From assembly GCA_903824155.1 (NCBI GenBank), contig CAIJVL010000064.1, positions 1 to 19,262 on the forward strand: a stretch of 19,262 nucleotides of DNA. Direction: 5' to 3'. Positions 1-6,726 of the stretch are shown here, piece by piece. The notes under the pieces were generated by a model that saw only the letters and a program-made list of their open reading frames with translations, did not search any database and was not told the DNA's origin. The DNA is from Candidatus Adlerbacteria bacterium (lineage in GTDB: Bacteria > Patescibacteriota > Minisyncoccia > Phycocordibacterales > SBAW01). The stretch's first letter is position 1; every line of letters starts with the position of its first letter. The position numbers were made by a program, and so were the translations under genes.

Positions 1-633
1 ACCAATACGTGGGACAACGGCAACACTACTAACAGCGGCAACACTTCGACCTACGCTCCGACTACCGTTACCGACAACACGACTACCAACACCTGCACCG
101 GTAATAGCTGCAACAATACCACTACTGTCACCAACCCGGCGCCGGTTATAAATAACAACAACGTTGTTGCCAACTACGCGCAGCCGGTTACAACCTCGTA
201 TCCTACCCAGCAGTACTGCCAGTCTGGTTACTCGGGCACTTACCCGAACTGCTATATTAACCAGCAGCCTGTGTACAACCCTCCGGTTGTCTACCCGCGC
301 GCGCCGATTGCGTACAACACTGCAACGCCGTACGTAAGCCTCTCGCAGGTGCCGTACACCGGCCTTGACCTCGGCTTTTGGGGATCAATCGCTTACTGGG
401 GCGCATTTGTACTCTTTGCCTTGTTTGCGGCATACCTTATCGCAATCAAGCGTGTACAAAACAACATTGCCAACTACCTTAAGTCAGTACTTTTTGGTAC
501 CGAGGAAGAGGTTATAGTAGAGACCACTAACCATGTAGTAACGGCTCCCGCAGCTCCGGCACCTGATACTACTAACGGCGATGTGATCGACTCGTTTATC
601 ATGAGCCAGATCAACCGCGCACGCCACGCGTAA
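1..633 (+). CDS. Thr/Asn-rich surface protein with C-terminal membrane anchor (5' partial)
   Basis: The frame is open from the first base to a TAA at 631-633, so the gene is cut by the left edge; the GTG at 271 is only an internal codon. The first 90 or so visible codons are low-complexity Thr, Asn, Pro, Tyr and Gln, with Cys pairs (NTCTGNSC, QYCQSGYSGTYPNCY) typical of secreted repeats. Around codons 128-148 lies a hydrophobic segment (SIAYWGAFVLFALFAAYLIA) followed by K-R, which by the positive-inside rule puts the repeat region outside and a tail of about 60 residues inside. I infer a cell-surface or envelope protein, perhaps involved in attachment. I do not recognise a family, and the signal peptide, if any, is outside the window. 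It ends just before a strong terminator. Confidence 0.7.
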   Translation, partial: TNTWDNGNTTNSGNTSTYAPTTVTDNTTTNTCTGNSCNNTTTVTNPAPVINNNNVVANYAQPVTTSYPTQQYCQSGYSGTYPNCYINQQPVYNPPVVYPRAPIAYNTATPYVSLSQVPYTGLDLGFWGSIAYWGAFVLFALFAAYLIAIKRVQNNIANYLKSVLFGTEEEVIVETTNHVVTAPAAPAPDTTNGDVIDSFIMSQINRARHA

Positions 634-654
634 CTAGACTTTAAAACAGTATGC

Positions 655-680
655 AAAAAACTCCCTTCGGGGAGTTTTTT
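655..680. terminator. Bidirectional Rho-independent terminator
   Basis: A-run, CTCCC stem, TTCG tetraloop, GGGAG stem, T-run. The symmetric A and T tracts make it work on both strands, so it can end the surface-protein transcript from the left and the thrS transcript from the right. A second, imperfect hairpin (707-716 with 744-753) sits between it and the thrS stop. Confidence 0.85.
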
Positions 681-756
681 GTTCTACACAAAACGTTATA
701 GAGGCGGGAGAAATATTTGGTTGCGGAGCCTGCGACGCAGAAAATGTTTCTCCTGG

Positions 757-1971
757 CTAACTCGACATACGGGTTTTTATTTCTTCAGTCAGCTTTGCAA
801 TAACTTCTGCAATGGGGAGAGCGCCCAGCTTGCCCTCGCGGCCTTCAAGACTTGCGGTTTCGGAGGCAACTTCTTGGTCGCCAATAACGAGCGTGTAGGG
901 GATCTTTTGGAGTTTTGCTTCGCGGATCTTTTTACCAAGCGACTCGTGGCTACTATCGAGCTCGGCGCGGATGCCGGCAGCTTTAAGACTTTCTAAAACC
1001 TCTTCGGCGTATCCTAAGTGCGCATCGCTAATAGGCAGCACTTTTGCCTGTACCGGCGAGAGCCAGGTGGGGAAGTTGCCGCCCAAGTACTCGAGCAATA
1101 CCGCAATAAAGCGCTCAAGCGATCCGGTGATGGCGGCATGGATCATCACGATTCTTTCCTTCTCGCCCTTTTCATTTACGCAGGTAAGGTCAAAGCGCTC
1201 GGGGATGTTCATGTCGAGCTGTATCGTTGCCACTTGCCACTCGCGGCCCGCTGCGTTGGCTGCCATAAAGTCGAGTTTTGGGCCGTACAGAGCTGCTTCG
1301 CCCGGACCTTCAATAGTATCGGCGCCGCGATCCTCGGCAATCTTCCTTAATTCACTTTCAGCTCTATCCCAAATTTCGGGTGTGCCTAAATATTTTTCAG
1401 GCGCAGCAGGGTCGCGGAAGGAAAGCCGTACGCGCAACGTAAAGCCGAACGTTTTGTAAAAGGTATCAATGATATCCCAAATCTTGAGGAATTCTTCAGT
1501 CACCTGAGATGAGCGGCAAAAGACGTGTGCGTCGTCTTGGGTAATAGAAAGCACGCGCGTAAGTCCCCCAAGTTCGCCCGACTGCTCGTCGCGGTACACC
1601 ATGGTCGTCTCGGCATAGCGCTGCGGCATCTCGCGGTAGCTGTGCGGTTTGCGGTCAAAAATCTGCGTGTGGTGCGGGCAATTCATGGGCTTCATGGCAT
1701 ACTCGCGGCCCTCGCGCGAAGTTATTTTAAACAGCTCGTCGGCAAATTTGCTCCAGTGGCCTGACTTTTCGTACAGGTCTTTTTTAGTAATGTGGGGGAT
1801 GGTGACGCGCTCGTACCCCTTGGCACGGCGAAGTTCCCAGACAAAGTTGTCTATTTCTTGGCGCACCAACGTGCCTTTGGGCGTCCACAAAGGGAGTCCA
1901 GAGCCTACTAAATCTGAAAAGGTAAAAAGGTCCAATTCCTGCCCTAGCTTCCGATGATCATTTTCTTCCAT
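757..1971 (-). CDS. thrS: Threonyl-tRNA synthetase, catalytic core and anticodon domain only
   Basis: Charges tRNA-Thr with threonine in the cytoplasm. The 404-aa product starts directly at the class II core (DHRKLGQELDLF) and carries the three zinc ligands of the family: Cys98 (KPMNCPHH), His149 (QDDAHVFC) and His278 (VMIHAAITGSLERFI, which includes motif 3). Motif 2 is around residues 118-140 (RYAETTMVYRDE). A HGTP-type anticodon-binding domain fills the last 100 residues. The TGS domain and the N2 editing domain, together about 230 residues in E. coli, are absent. I chose ATG at 1971 because homology begins there; the open frame continues upstream to 2274 but only through the reverse reading of another small gene and a terminator. 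The AGGAGG before the ATG leaves only one base of spacing, too close for a normal Shine-Dalgarno. Family assignment is secure; lack of editing is inferred from the missing domain. Confidence 0.95.
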   Translation of the reverse strand: MEENDHRKLGQELDLFTFSDLVGSGLPLWTPKGTLVRQEIDNFVWELRRAKGYERVTIPHITKKDLYEKSGHWSKFADELFKITSREGREYAMKPMNCPHHTQIFDRKPHSYREMPQRYAETTMVYRDEQSGELGGLTRVLSITQDDAHVFCRSSQVTEEFLKIWDIIDTFYKTFGFTLRVRLSFRDPAAPEKYLGTPEIWDRAESELRKIAEDRGADTIEGPGEAALYGPKLDFMAANAAGREWQVATIQLDMNIPERFDLTCVNEKGEKERIVMIHAAITGSLERFIAVLLEYLGGNFPTWLSPVQAKVLPISDAHLGYAEEVLESLKAAGIRAELDSSHESLGKKIREAKLQKIPYTLVIGDQEVASETASLEGREGKLGALPIAEVIAKLTEEIKTRMSS

Positions 1972-1978
1972 TCCTCCT

Positions 1979-2006
1979 ATACTACCGCGCAATAGATTTT
2001 TAGCAA
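1979..2006 (-). promoter_or_regulatory. Putative leaderless promoter of thrS
   Basis: On the minus strand: -35 TTGCTA (2006-2001), 16-bp spacer, -10 TAGTAT (1984-1979), then seven bases to the ATG at 1971. A transcript from here would begin at or within a base or two of the start codon. The -35 lies inside the T-tract of the upstream terminator. Confidence 0.5.
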
Positions 2007-2036
2007 AAAGAAAAACCCCGCAAGTTGCAGGGCTTT
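2004..2036 (-). terminator. Rho-independent terminator after the 20/56-aa ORF pair
   Basis: Minus-strand stem CCCTGC / GCGGGG with loop AACTT (one U-G pair), followed by TTTTTCTTTTT. It separates the two small ORFs from thrS, so thrS probably depends on its own promoter or on read-through. Confidence 0.75.
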
Positions 2037-2057
2037 TGAAGTTGTGCAGGCAAAGTG

Positions 2058-2228
2058 TTATTTGCCTCTGACGATGTCGCCGGTGTCGCCGTTTCGAGTA
2101 GCGTTCATCCGGCGGCGAAATTCTTCGCGCATCAACCGCTCGTGCTCGGATTCGAACGGAGACGGCTCCGAAAAGGTGCCATCTTTGTCCACGGACGACA
2201 GTTTGCTCTTCGGGTCTTTGATTTCCAT
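2058..2228 (-). CDS. 56-aa hydrophilic ORFan, translationally coupled
   Basis: ATG at 2228-2226 to TAA at 2060-2058. The product (begins MEIKDPKSKLSSVDKDGTF) is charged, contains an acidic/basic amphipathic stretch (SEHERLMREEFRRRMN) likely to be helical, and has no membrane segment or known motif. Its start codon overlaps the stop of the preceding 20-aa ORF by one base (TGATG), so ribosomes finishing the peptide can restart here; it has no Shine-Dalgarno of its own. The pair has its own promoter and terminator. Function unknown. The long minus frame that reads through this stretch into thrS is a different frame and has no homology there. Confidence 0.6.
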   Translation of the reverse strand: MEIKDPKSKLSSVDKDGTFSEPSPFESEHERLMREEFRRRMNATRNGDTGDIVRGK

Positions 2229-2290
2229 CACATGACTCCGATGATTCGCAGGACACCCAATATAAGTGCCCCATAAATTACGACGTACAT
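2228..2290 (-). CDS. 20-aa hydrophobic micropeptide ORF
   Basis: ATG at 2290-2288, TGA at 2230-2228. A textbook AGGAGG (2305-2300) lies nine bases upstream of the ATG, one of the strongest ribosome-binding sites in the window. The peptide (MYVVIYGALILGVLRIIGVM) is almost entirely hydrophobic with one Arg, long enough to enter or cross a membrane once. It is the first ORF of a two-gene unit with the 56-aa ORF and is driven by a near-consensus promoter. It may be a membrane micropeptide, a small toxin-like peptide, or merely a leader that couples translation to the next ORF; the sequence does not decide. Confidence 0.55.
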   Translation of the reverse strand: MYVVIYGALILGVLRIIGVM

Positions 2291-2321
2291 TTTGTGTTTC
2301 CTCCTATGTCCAGCCTCTAAT

Positions 2322-2350
2322 ACTATACCCCCAAAAGGGCTAAAAGTCAA
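2322..2350 (-). promoter_or_regulatory. Sigma-70-type promoter for the 20/56-aa ORF pair
   Basis: Minus strand: -35 TTGACT (2350-2345), exactly 17 bp, -10 TATAGT (2327-2322). Predicted start near 2315, giving a leader of about 25 nt that contains the AGGAGG. The -35 lies just past the dnaE stop codon. Confidence 0.8.
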
Positions 2351-2356
2351 CCAATT

Positions 2357-5300
2357 CTATAAGGCCTTCATTTTGTCGGCAACCATCGAAAGCTCGCCGT
2401 TGCGGTTGTTGAGCGGGCCTTTTATCGCAATGCAATTTTCGGTCTTGATTATGTTTTTAAACTCTAGGTAATTTTTGGGAAATACGACCGCCTCCAAAAA
2501 GCCGTCAAAGTCGGCGATTTTTATAAACGCCATTTGGTCGCCCTTTTTAGTTAACAAGAGGCGCACGTCTGATATCATGCCGGCGGCAACTGCCGTGACG
2601 CCCGGCGGCACGCGCTCTTTAAGTTGGTTTAGCGTCATCGGGCGCTTCGATAGTTTGTCCTTAAATTTATCCAAAGGGTGCCCCGAGATGTAGAGGCCAA
2701 GCAGCTCCTTTTCCCAGCCTAACCGCTGCTCCATAGTTGCGGGCGCCGCAGTGGGCAGCTTAAGTTCGCTCACCTCGCTCCCCAGGCCCATAAACAAAGA
2801 GTCTTGCGATTGCTCGCGGCCGGAGTCGCGGTGATATTGCAGCAGCATCTCAATAGAGGCGAGCATTTGGCCCCGGCCGTTGTCTTCAGCACTGCTCGCC
2901 GCCAGTGAATCAAGGGCACCGCACTCTATTAAACTTTCCAGCCCTTTTTTATTTAGTGTTTGGTCTTTGACGCGGCTAAGGAAATCCGAAAGGGAGATAA
3001 ACCGCCCGTTTGTCTTGCGCTCTTCAATGATGCTGTCGGCGGTCGCGCGGCCGAAGTTTTTTATAGAGTAGAGGCCAAAGCGGATAGAGTCGCCAACGAC
3101 CGTAAAGTCGCCAAATGACTCGTTGACGTCCGGCGGCAAGACGGGGATCCCGATGCGTTTGCACTCGGCAACCATTATGGAAACCTTGTCGATATCGCCC
3201 GCTTCGACCGTTAGTACGGCTGCCATATACTCGACCGGGTAGTTGGCTTTAAGATACGCGGTCTGGTATGCCACGCGGCCGTAGCTCGCCGAGTGCGCTT
3301 TGTTAAATCCGTATGCGGCAAACGGTTCTATCCATGCCCACACGCTCTCGGCTTTTTTGCGCGGCCACTTGCTTGTCTCGACACAACCGGCGATAAACTT
3401 TTCTTTTTGCTTTTGCATTTCGGCGGGGATCTTTTTGCCGACCGCTTTGCGGAATTTATCCACGTCGCCCCAGCTGTAGCCCGCCAAGTCGTGCGCAATG
3501 ATGAGCAGGTCGTCTTGGTACACCAAAATGCCATACGTCTGGCGCAAAATAGGCTCCATCGCCTGGTCAAAGTAGTGGATGAGTGCGGGGTTGTGCTTGC
3601 GCTCGATATACTGCGGGATAAATTGCATCGGGCCCGGGCGGTACAAAGCCACCATGGCGTTAATGTCGTGTATGGTCGTGGGGCGCAGCTCTTTTAAAAA
3701 GCGGGTCATGCCGGCGCCGTTGAGCTGAAAGGTCGCTTCGGTCTCGCCGCGCGTCAGCATGTCGAACGTCTTTTTATCATCGAGCGGTATCGCCTCTATA
3801 TCTATTTTTATGCCGCGAGTCTTTTCTACCAGCTCAACCGCGCTCGCGAGCATCGTGAGGTTTTTTATGCCGAGGAAGTCAAACTTGGTAAGCCCGACGC
3901 CGTCCTCGCCGACCGAGTACATGTCGTACTGCGTTATTATCTTGCCGCCCTTGGGGTCCTTTTGGAGCGGCGCGTACTCGACGAGCGGTTTTGGCGCGAT
4001 AACGACGCCGGCCGCATGCACGCCTACGTGGCGCGCGCAACCTTCTATCTTTTGGCCCAGGTCGATAACTTCTTTTGTTTCGGGCTCCTCTTTGTACATT
4101 TTGGCAAGCGCCGGATTTTCCTTAAGCGCGCGCTCAAGCGTCATGGGGAAGCCTTGCGAACCCATGGGGATTTCTTTGGCTATTCTATCGCCAAGGCCGT
4201 ACGGATGGCCCAAGGCGCGCGCGACGTCGCGGACGACGCCGCGCGCCAGCATGGTGCCAAAGGTGCCTATCTGCGCCACTTTATCGTTGCCATATTTTTG
4301 GCGCGTGTACTCTATTACCTCGTCGCGGCGGTCGTCGGCAAAGTCCATGTCGATATCGGGGGCCGAGGGGCGCTCGGGGTTTAAAAAGCGCTCAAAGGGT
4401 ATTTTGTACGCAAGGGGGTCGATCTTGGTGATCTGCAAAAGGTACGTGGTCATGGAACCTGCAACCGAGCCGCGGATGTTGGTGTAGATGTTATTCTCGC
4501 GCGCAAAACGGATGAGGTCTTCTACCACCAAAAAGTACGCGGCGTAGCCTTTAAACTTTATGATGTCCAATTCGTACTCGAGGCGCTTTAATACGTCCTC
4601 GCTGCCTTCGAGTCCTCGCGCGGTAATTCCGGCTAGGCACAGCTCGCGCAGCACCTCGTCGCCCGTTTTGCCGGCAGGCAATGCAAACTCGGGGAAGATA
4701 AACTTGCCGAGGGTCAAGTCGAGATTGCAACGCCCGGCGATCTCCATTGTTTGCGCCAGGGCTTCGTGACTCCACTCGTCCTCCATTTCATCGGACGAGG
4801 GGAAGTGCAAATCTTCCGTCTCGTTCTGCATGCCGCCATCGTCGCTTGCTCCTTTATTTTCGATATCACGCATTACTTCCCAGGCGCGCGCATCGTCGGG
4901 GCTTAGGTAGTATATTTCGTGCAGCGCTGCATGCGAGTAAAAGTTGGCGTTGCCATATATCTTTTGCAGCTCCACCGAGCGGTCGCCGCGCGCCACCGGT
5001 GCAAGGGCAATAAGTCCCTCTTTATATTGTGCCAAAAGCTCGTACGTAAATTGCGCTTCGTTGTCGAGGTTGGCGGCGGTGACCAGCTTGAGGAGGTTTT
5101 GGTAGCCAGTCTTATTTTCGCACAGCAGCAAAATGCGGTTGGCATCTTGGAGCGGCACCTCAATGCCAATGATCGGTTTTATCTCGTTATCGACGCACTC
5201 TTTGTAAAATTCGATAGCGCCGTAGAGGTTGCCGATGTCGGTTAAGGCAAGCGCCATGTGCCCCTCTTTTTTTGCACGCGCAACAAGCTCGGGGATTTTG

Positions 5301-5371
5301 GGCAGAGCCTTAAGCAAAGAGTAGTGCGAGTGCACGTGCAAATGGGTAAATAAAGTCTTAGCCTTTGCCAT
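2357..5371 (-). CDS. dnaE: DNA polymerase III alpha subunit, compact, with degenerate PHP domain
   Basis: Main replicative polymerase, C family, 1004 aa against about 1160 in E. coli. The N-terminal PHP domain begins HLHVHSHYSLL (residues 10-20), but the metal-binding His of the usual LTDHGN is Ile46 (LTDIGN), and about 35-40 residues that normally precede the VATNDxHYL segment are missing (HEIYYLSPDDAR stands in its place). The polymerase Asp residues are present: PDIDMDF at 338-344 (D339, D341) and KFDFLG (D498). A helix-hairpin-helix region and a C-terminal OB fold (from TAVAAGMISDVRLL) follow; the protein stops right after the OB fold, so the tau-binding tail is absent. ATG at 5371 is chosen because the family begins there; upstream frame is not homologous. 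It is divergent from rnhB with 57 bp between the starts. Polymerase activity is secure; PHP proofreading is probably lost. Confidence 0.97.
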   Translation of the reverse strand: MAKAKTLFTHLHVHSHYSLLKALPKIPELVARAKKEGHMALALTDIGNLYGAIEFYKECVDNEIKPIIGIEVPLQDANRILLLCENKTGYQNLLKLVTAANLDNEAQFTYELLAQYKEGLIALAPVARGDRSVELQKIYGNANFYSHAALHEIYYLSPDDARAWEVMRDIENKGASDDGGMQNETEDLHFPSSDEMEDEWSHEALAQTMEIAGRCNLDLTLGKFIFPEFALPAGKTGDEVLRELCLAGITARGLEGSEDVLKRLEYELDIIKFKGYAAYFLVVEDLIRFARENNIYTNIRGSVAGSMTTYLLQITKIDPLAYKIPFERFLNPERPSAPDIDMDFADDRRDEVIEYTRQKYGNDKVAQIGTFGTMLARGVVRDVARALGHPYGLGDRIAKEIPMGSQGFPMTLERALKENPALAKMYKEEPETKEVIDLGQKIEGCARHVGVHAAGVVIAPKPLVEYAPLQKDPKGGKIITQYDMYSVGEDGVGLTKFDFLGIKNLTMLASAVELVEKTRGIKIDIEAIPLDDKKTFDMLTRGETEATFQLNGAGMTRFLKELRPTTIHDINAMVALYRPGPMQFIPQYIERKHNPALIHYFDQAMEPILRQTYGILVYQDDLLIIAHDLAGYSWGDVDKFRKAVGKKIPAEMQKQKEKFIAGCVETSKWPRKKAESVWAWIEPFAAYGFNKAHSASYGRVAYQTAYLKANYPVEYMAAVLTVEAGDIDKVSIMVAECKRIGIPVLPPDVNESFGDFTVVGDSIRFGLYSIKNFGRATADSIIEERKTNGRFISLSDFLSRVKDQTLNKKGLESLIECGALDSLAASSAEDNGRGQMLASIEMLLQYHRDSGREQSQDSLFMGLGSEVSELKLPTAAPATMEQRLGWEKELLGLYISGHPLDKFKDKLSKRPMTLNQLKERVPPGVTAVAAGMISDVRLLLTKKGDQMAFIKIADFDGFLEAVVFPKNYLEFKNIIKTENCIAIKGPLNNRNGELSMVADKMKAL

Positions 5372-5379
5372 ATATAAGG

Positions 5380-5385
5380 AGTATA
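5380..5385 (-). promoter_or_regulatory. -10 element immediately upstream of dnaE
   Basis: Minus-strand TATACT (5385-5380) ends eight bases before the ATG at 5371. No Shine-Dalgarno is present in those bases, and no good -35 is visible. Consistent with a leaderless dnaE message. Confidence 0.45.
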
Positions 5386-5416
5386 CCTTTTTAAGGCTAA
5401 CTTGCTCCAATTCGGT

Positions 5417-5422
5417 TACAAT
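5417..5422 (+). promoter_or_regulatory. -10 element immediately upstream of rnhB
   Basis: TACAAT followed by six bases (GGCGCC) and the ATG at 5429; no Shine-Dalgarno and no clear -35. Together with the opposing dnaE -10 it forms a divergent promoter region of only about 45 bp. Confidence 0.45.
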
Positions 5423-5428
5423 GGCGCC

Positions 5429-6028
5429 ATGAGGGCAGAGTTTATCGTTGGCGTAGATGAAGCGGGGCGCGGACCCCTGGCGGGGCCTTTGGCCGTGGGC
5501 GTCGTGGTGGTGCACAAAAACTTCTGCCTACAAGAGATGTTCCCGGGGGTTGCCGACTCTAAAGTATTGACCGAGCAAAAGAGGGAAGAGATTTACTCGC
5601 TCGTGGTCAACTACTCTAAACAAGGGCTACTGCGCCATACCGTTATATATGTAGCGGCTGCGACCATCGACCGCATTGGGCTGACGCGCGCCACTTTGCG
5701 CGCCGTACACGGCGGGGTGCGCAAACTTGCGCCCGAGGTAGAAGGATACAAAGTCTTGCTCGACGGTCTCTTGCACGCGCCTAAAGAGTACAAGCAGGAA
5801 ACGATCATCGGTGGAGACTCCATCGAGCCTATTATTTCGCTTGCGTCTATCGTTGCCAAAGTGAATCGCGACCGGCTGATGAAGAGGCTTGCTAAAAAGT
5901 TTCCCAACTACGGCTTTGAGTCGCACAAAGGGTATGGTACGGAAATGCATTTTGAGCAAATTCGCAAGTTTGGGCTTAGTGAACTGCACCGAAAGTCGTT
6001 TTGCACCAAGATAGAAATCGTGGTATAG
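5429..6028 (+). CDS. rnhB: Ribonuclease HII
   Basis: Removes RNA primers and single ribonucleotides from RNA-DNA hybrids. The 199-aa protein has the HII signature GVDEAGRGPLAGP with catalytic Asp10 and Glu11, then Asp112 (LLDG) and Asp130 (GGDSIEP) followed by the conserved ASIVAKVNRDRLM. Length is normal. The frame extends upstream to a TTG at 5402, but homology begins at the ATG at 5429, which follows a -10-like TACAAT by six bases. It is transcribed divergently from dnaE, linking replication and primer removal. The last 28 bases also contain the promoter of the next small gene. Confidence 0.96.
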   Translation: MRAEFIVGVDEAGRGPLAGPLAVGVVVVHKNFCLQEMFPGVADSKVLTEQKREEIYSLVVNYSKQGLLRHTVIYVAAATIDRIGLTRATLRAVHGGVRKLAPEVEGYKVLLDGLLHAPKEYKQETIIGGDSIEPIISLASIVAKVNRDRLMKRLAKKFPNYGFESHKGYGTEMHFEQIRKFGLSELHRKSFCTKIEIVV

Positions 6029-6029
6029 T
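6001..6029 (+). promoter_or_regulatory. Promoter of the 87-aa ORFan, inside the rnhB 3' end
   Basis: -35 TTGCAC (6001-6006), 17 bp, -10 TATAGT (6024-6029), overlapping the rnhB stop codon. Predicted start near 6036, giving a leader of about 54 nt. Confidence 0.7.
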
Positions 6030-6089
6030 GCTTACCCGGAAGGCCAGTATTCATCGCGTATCCAGCACTCAAGACCACGGGGAATAAAT

Positions 6090-6353
6090 GTGAAGTCAAT
6101 AAGGCCAGAAGACCCAATTAAACCGGGCGAATATGGCGCCGATGTTGTAAGACGGATCATCGGCAAAGAAGCTGTAGTGGAGCTGCTTTTGTGCAGTCTT
6201 TGCAGGCTTCTGGGTAAGGAAACATGCCCACATCGTGTGGCAAGAGAGACTTCTCCTCCGGAGGAGGCGAAGCGATGTACTGCGTTTGAAATTGCTGCTG
6301 ATACGTATGCCGATGCCGAGGTTATCTTTCTGAGGCATGTAAAAGCAGCGTAA
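6090..6353 (+). CDS. 87-aa ORFan
   Basis: GTG start at 6090 with GGGGAA at 6079-6084, five bases upstream; TAA at 6351-6353. One frame back, ATG-TGA (6088-6093) overlaps the GTG and forms a start-stop that could interfere with initiation. The protein starts MKSIRPEDPIKPGEYGADVV and has four Cys (LLLCSLCRLLG, ETCPHR, RCTAFE), which could be redox-active or bind metal, though no known zinc motif fits. A perfect palindrome (CTCCTCCGGAGGAG) lies inside the coding sequence near 6254-6267. It has its own promoter and terminator. I do not recognise a family. Confidence 0.6.
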   Translation: MKSIRPEDPIKPGEYGADVVRRIIGKEAVVELLLCSLCRLLGKETCPHRVARETSPPEEAKRCTAFEIAADTYADAEVIFLRHVKAA

Positions 6354-6368
6354 AATACTTGCGTCAAA

Positions 6369-6409
6369 GACCCCCGTTAGCCAGAAAGGCGCGGGGGTTT
6401 GTCTTTTTT
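6369..6409 (+). terminator. Rho-independent terminator after the 87-aa ORFan
   Basis: CCCCCG (6371-6376) pairs with CGGGGG (6392-6397) across a 15-nt loop; flanking GA and TC extend the stem imperfectly, followed by six Ts. The -35 of the rpmF promoter lies in its 3' arm. Confidence 0.75.
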
Positions 6410-6427
6410 AGTTTTGTTTGGTATGGT
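6399..6427 (+). promoter_or_regulatory. Putative leaderless promoter of rpmF
   Basis: -35 TTGTCT (6399-6404), 17 bp, -10 TATGGT (6422-6427), then seven bases to the ATG at 6435. The intervening GGGG is one base from the ATG, too close to act as a normal Shine-Dalgarno. Confidence 0.45.
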
Positions 6428-6434
6428 ATGGGGC

Positions 6435-6662
6435 ATGGTAGTAAGAATGAGACACACCCGTGCGCATACGGCTAACCGCCGCTCGCACCACGCTCTGGCC
6501 GCCCACTCGCTTGTAAAGTGCGAGTGCGGGAACATGCGCGTATCTCACCGCGCGTGCCCCAATTGCGGCCGCTACAATGGCAAGGTGGCAACCGACGTTG
6601 CCGCAAAGGCTCAGCTGCGCGCCGAGCGCAAGGCAAAAAACGCCAAAGGTGGACAGGCGTAA
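6435..6662 (+). CDS. rpmF: Ribosomal protein L32
   Basis: Component of the large ribosomal subunit. The 75-aa product starts MVVRMRHTRAHTANRRSHHA and has a four-Cys zinc ribbon (KCECGNMRVSHRACPNCG), with the first pair spaced CxC rather than the usual CxxC. It ends in a basic Ala/Lys tail. I chose ATG 6435 over the upstream in-frame ATGs because they would add a non-homologous hydrophobic stretch. The L32 call rests on the Arg-rich N-terminus followed by the C-terminal ribbon and HRxCPNCG. It precedes nusB by 64 bases and may be cotranscribed with it. Confidence 0.92.
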   Translation: MVVRMRHTRAHTANRRSHHALAAHSLVKCECGNMRVSHRACPNCGRYNGKVATDVAAKAQLRAERKAKNAKGGQA

Positions 6663-6726
6663 GGCTCTTCTCCAGGAGTAGTGTAGAATATAAGAGTGCG
6701 GGCAGGGGCGTGTAGTTCTTTTTCCT

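Noticed and set aside
707..753. Imperfect hairpin after thrS as a second terminator
   Set aside because: On the minus strand it has a C-A mismatch and no U-tract; the 655-680 hairpin is sufficient.
1972..2060. T-box or threonine-codon attenuator upstream of thrS
   Set aside because: No T-box consensus and no Thr-rich leader peptide; the terminator is better explained as the end of the small ORF pair.
1972..2274. N-terminal extension of ThrRS from 2274
   Set aside because: The extra 101 residues are Arg/Cys-rich, show no TGS or editing motifs, and read across a terminator and the 56-aa ORF in another frame.
3759..4487. 242-codon plus-strand ORF opposite dnaE
   Set aside because: Ser/Pro/Arg-rich shadow of dnaE codons with no motif or start signal.
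5372..5515. 48-residue N-terminal extension of DnaE
   Set aside because: It is the reverse complement of rnhB coding sequence and lacks homology; the family start is at 5371.
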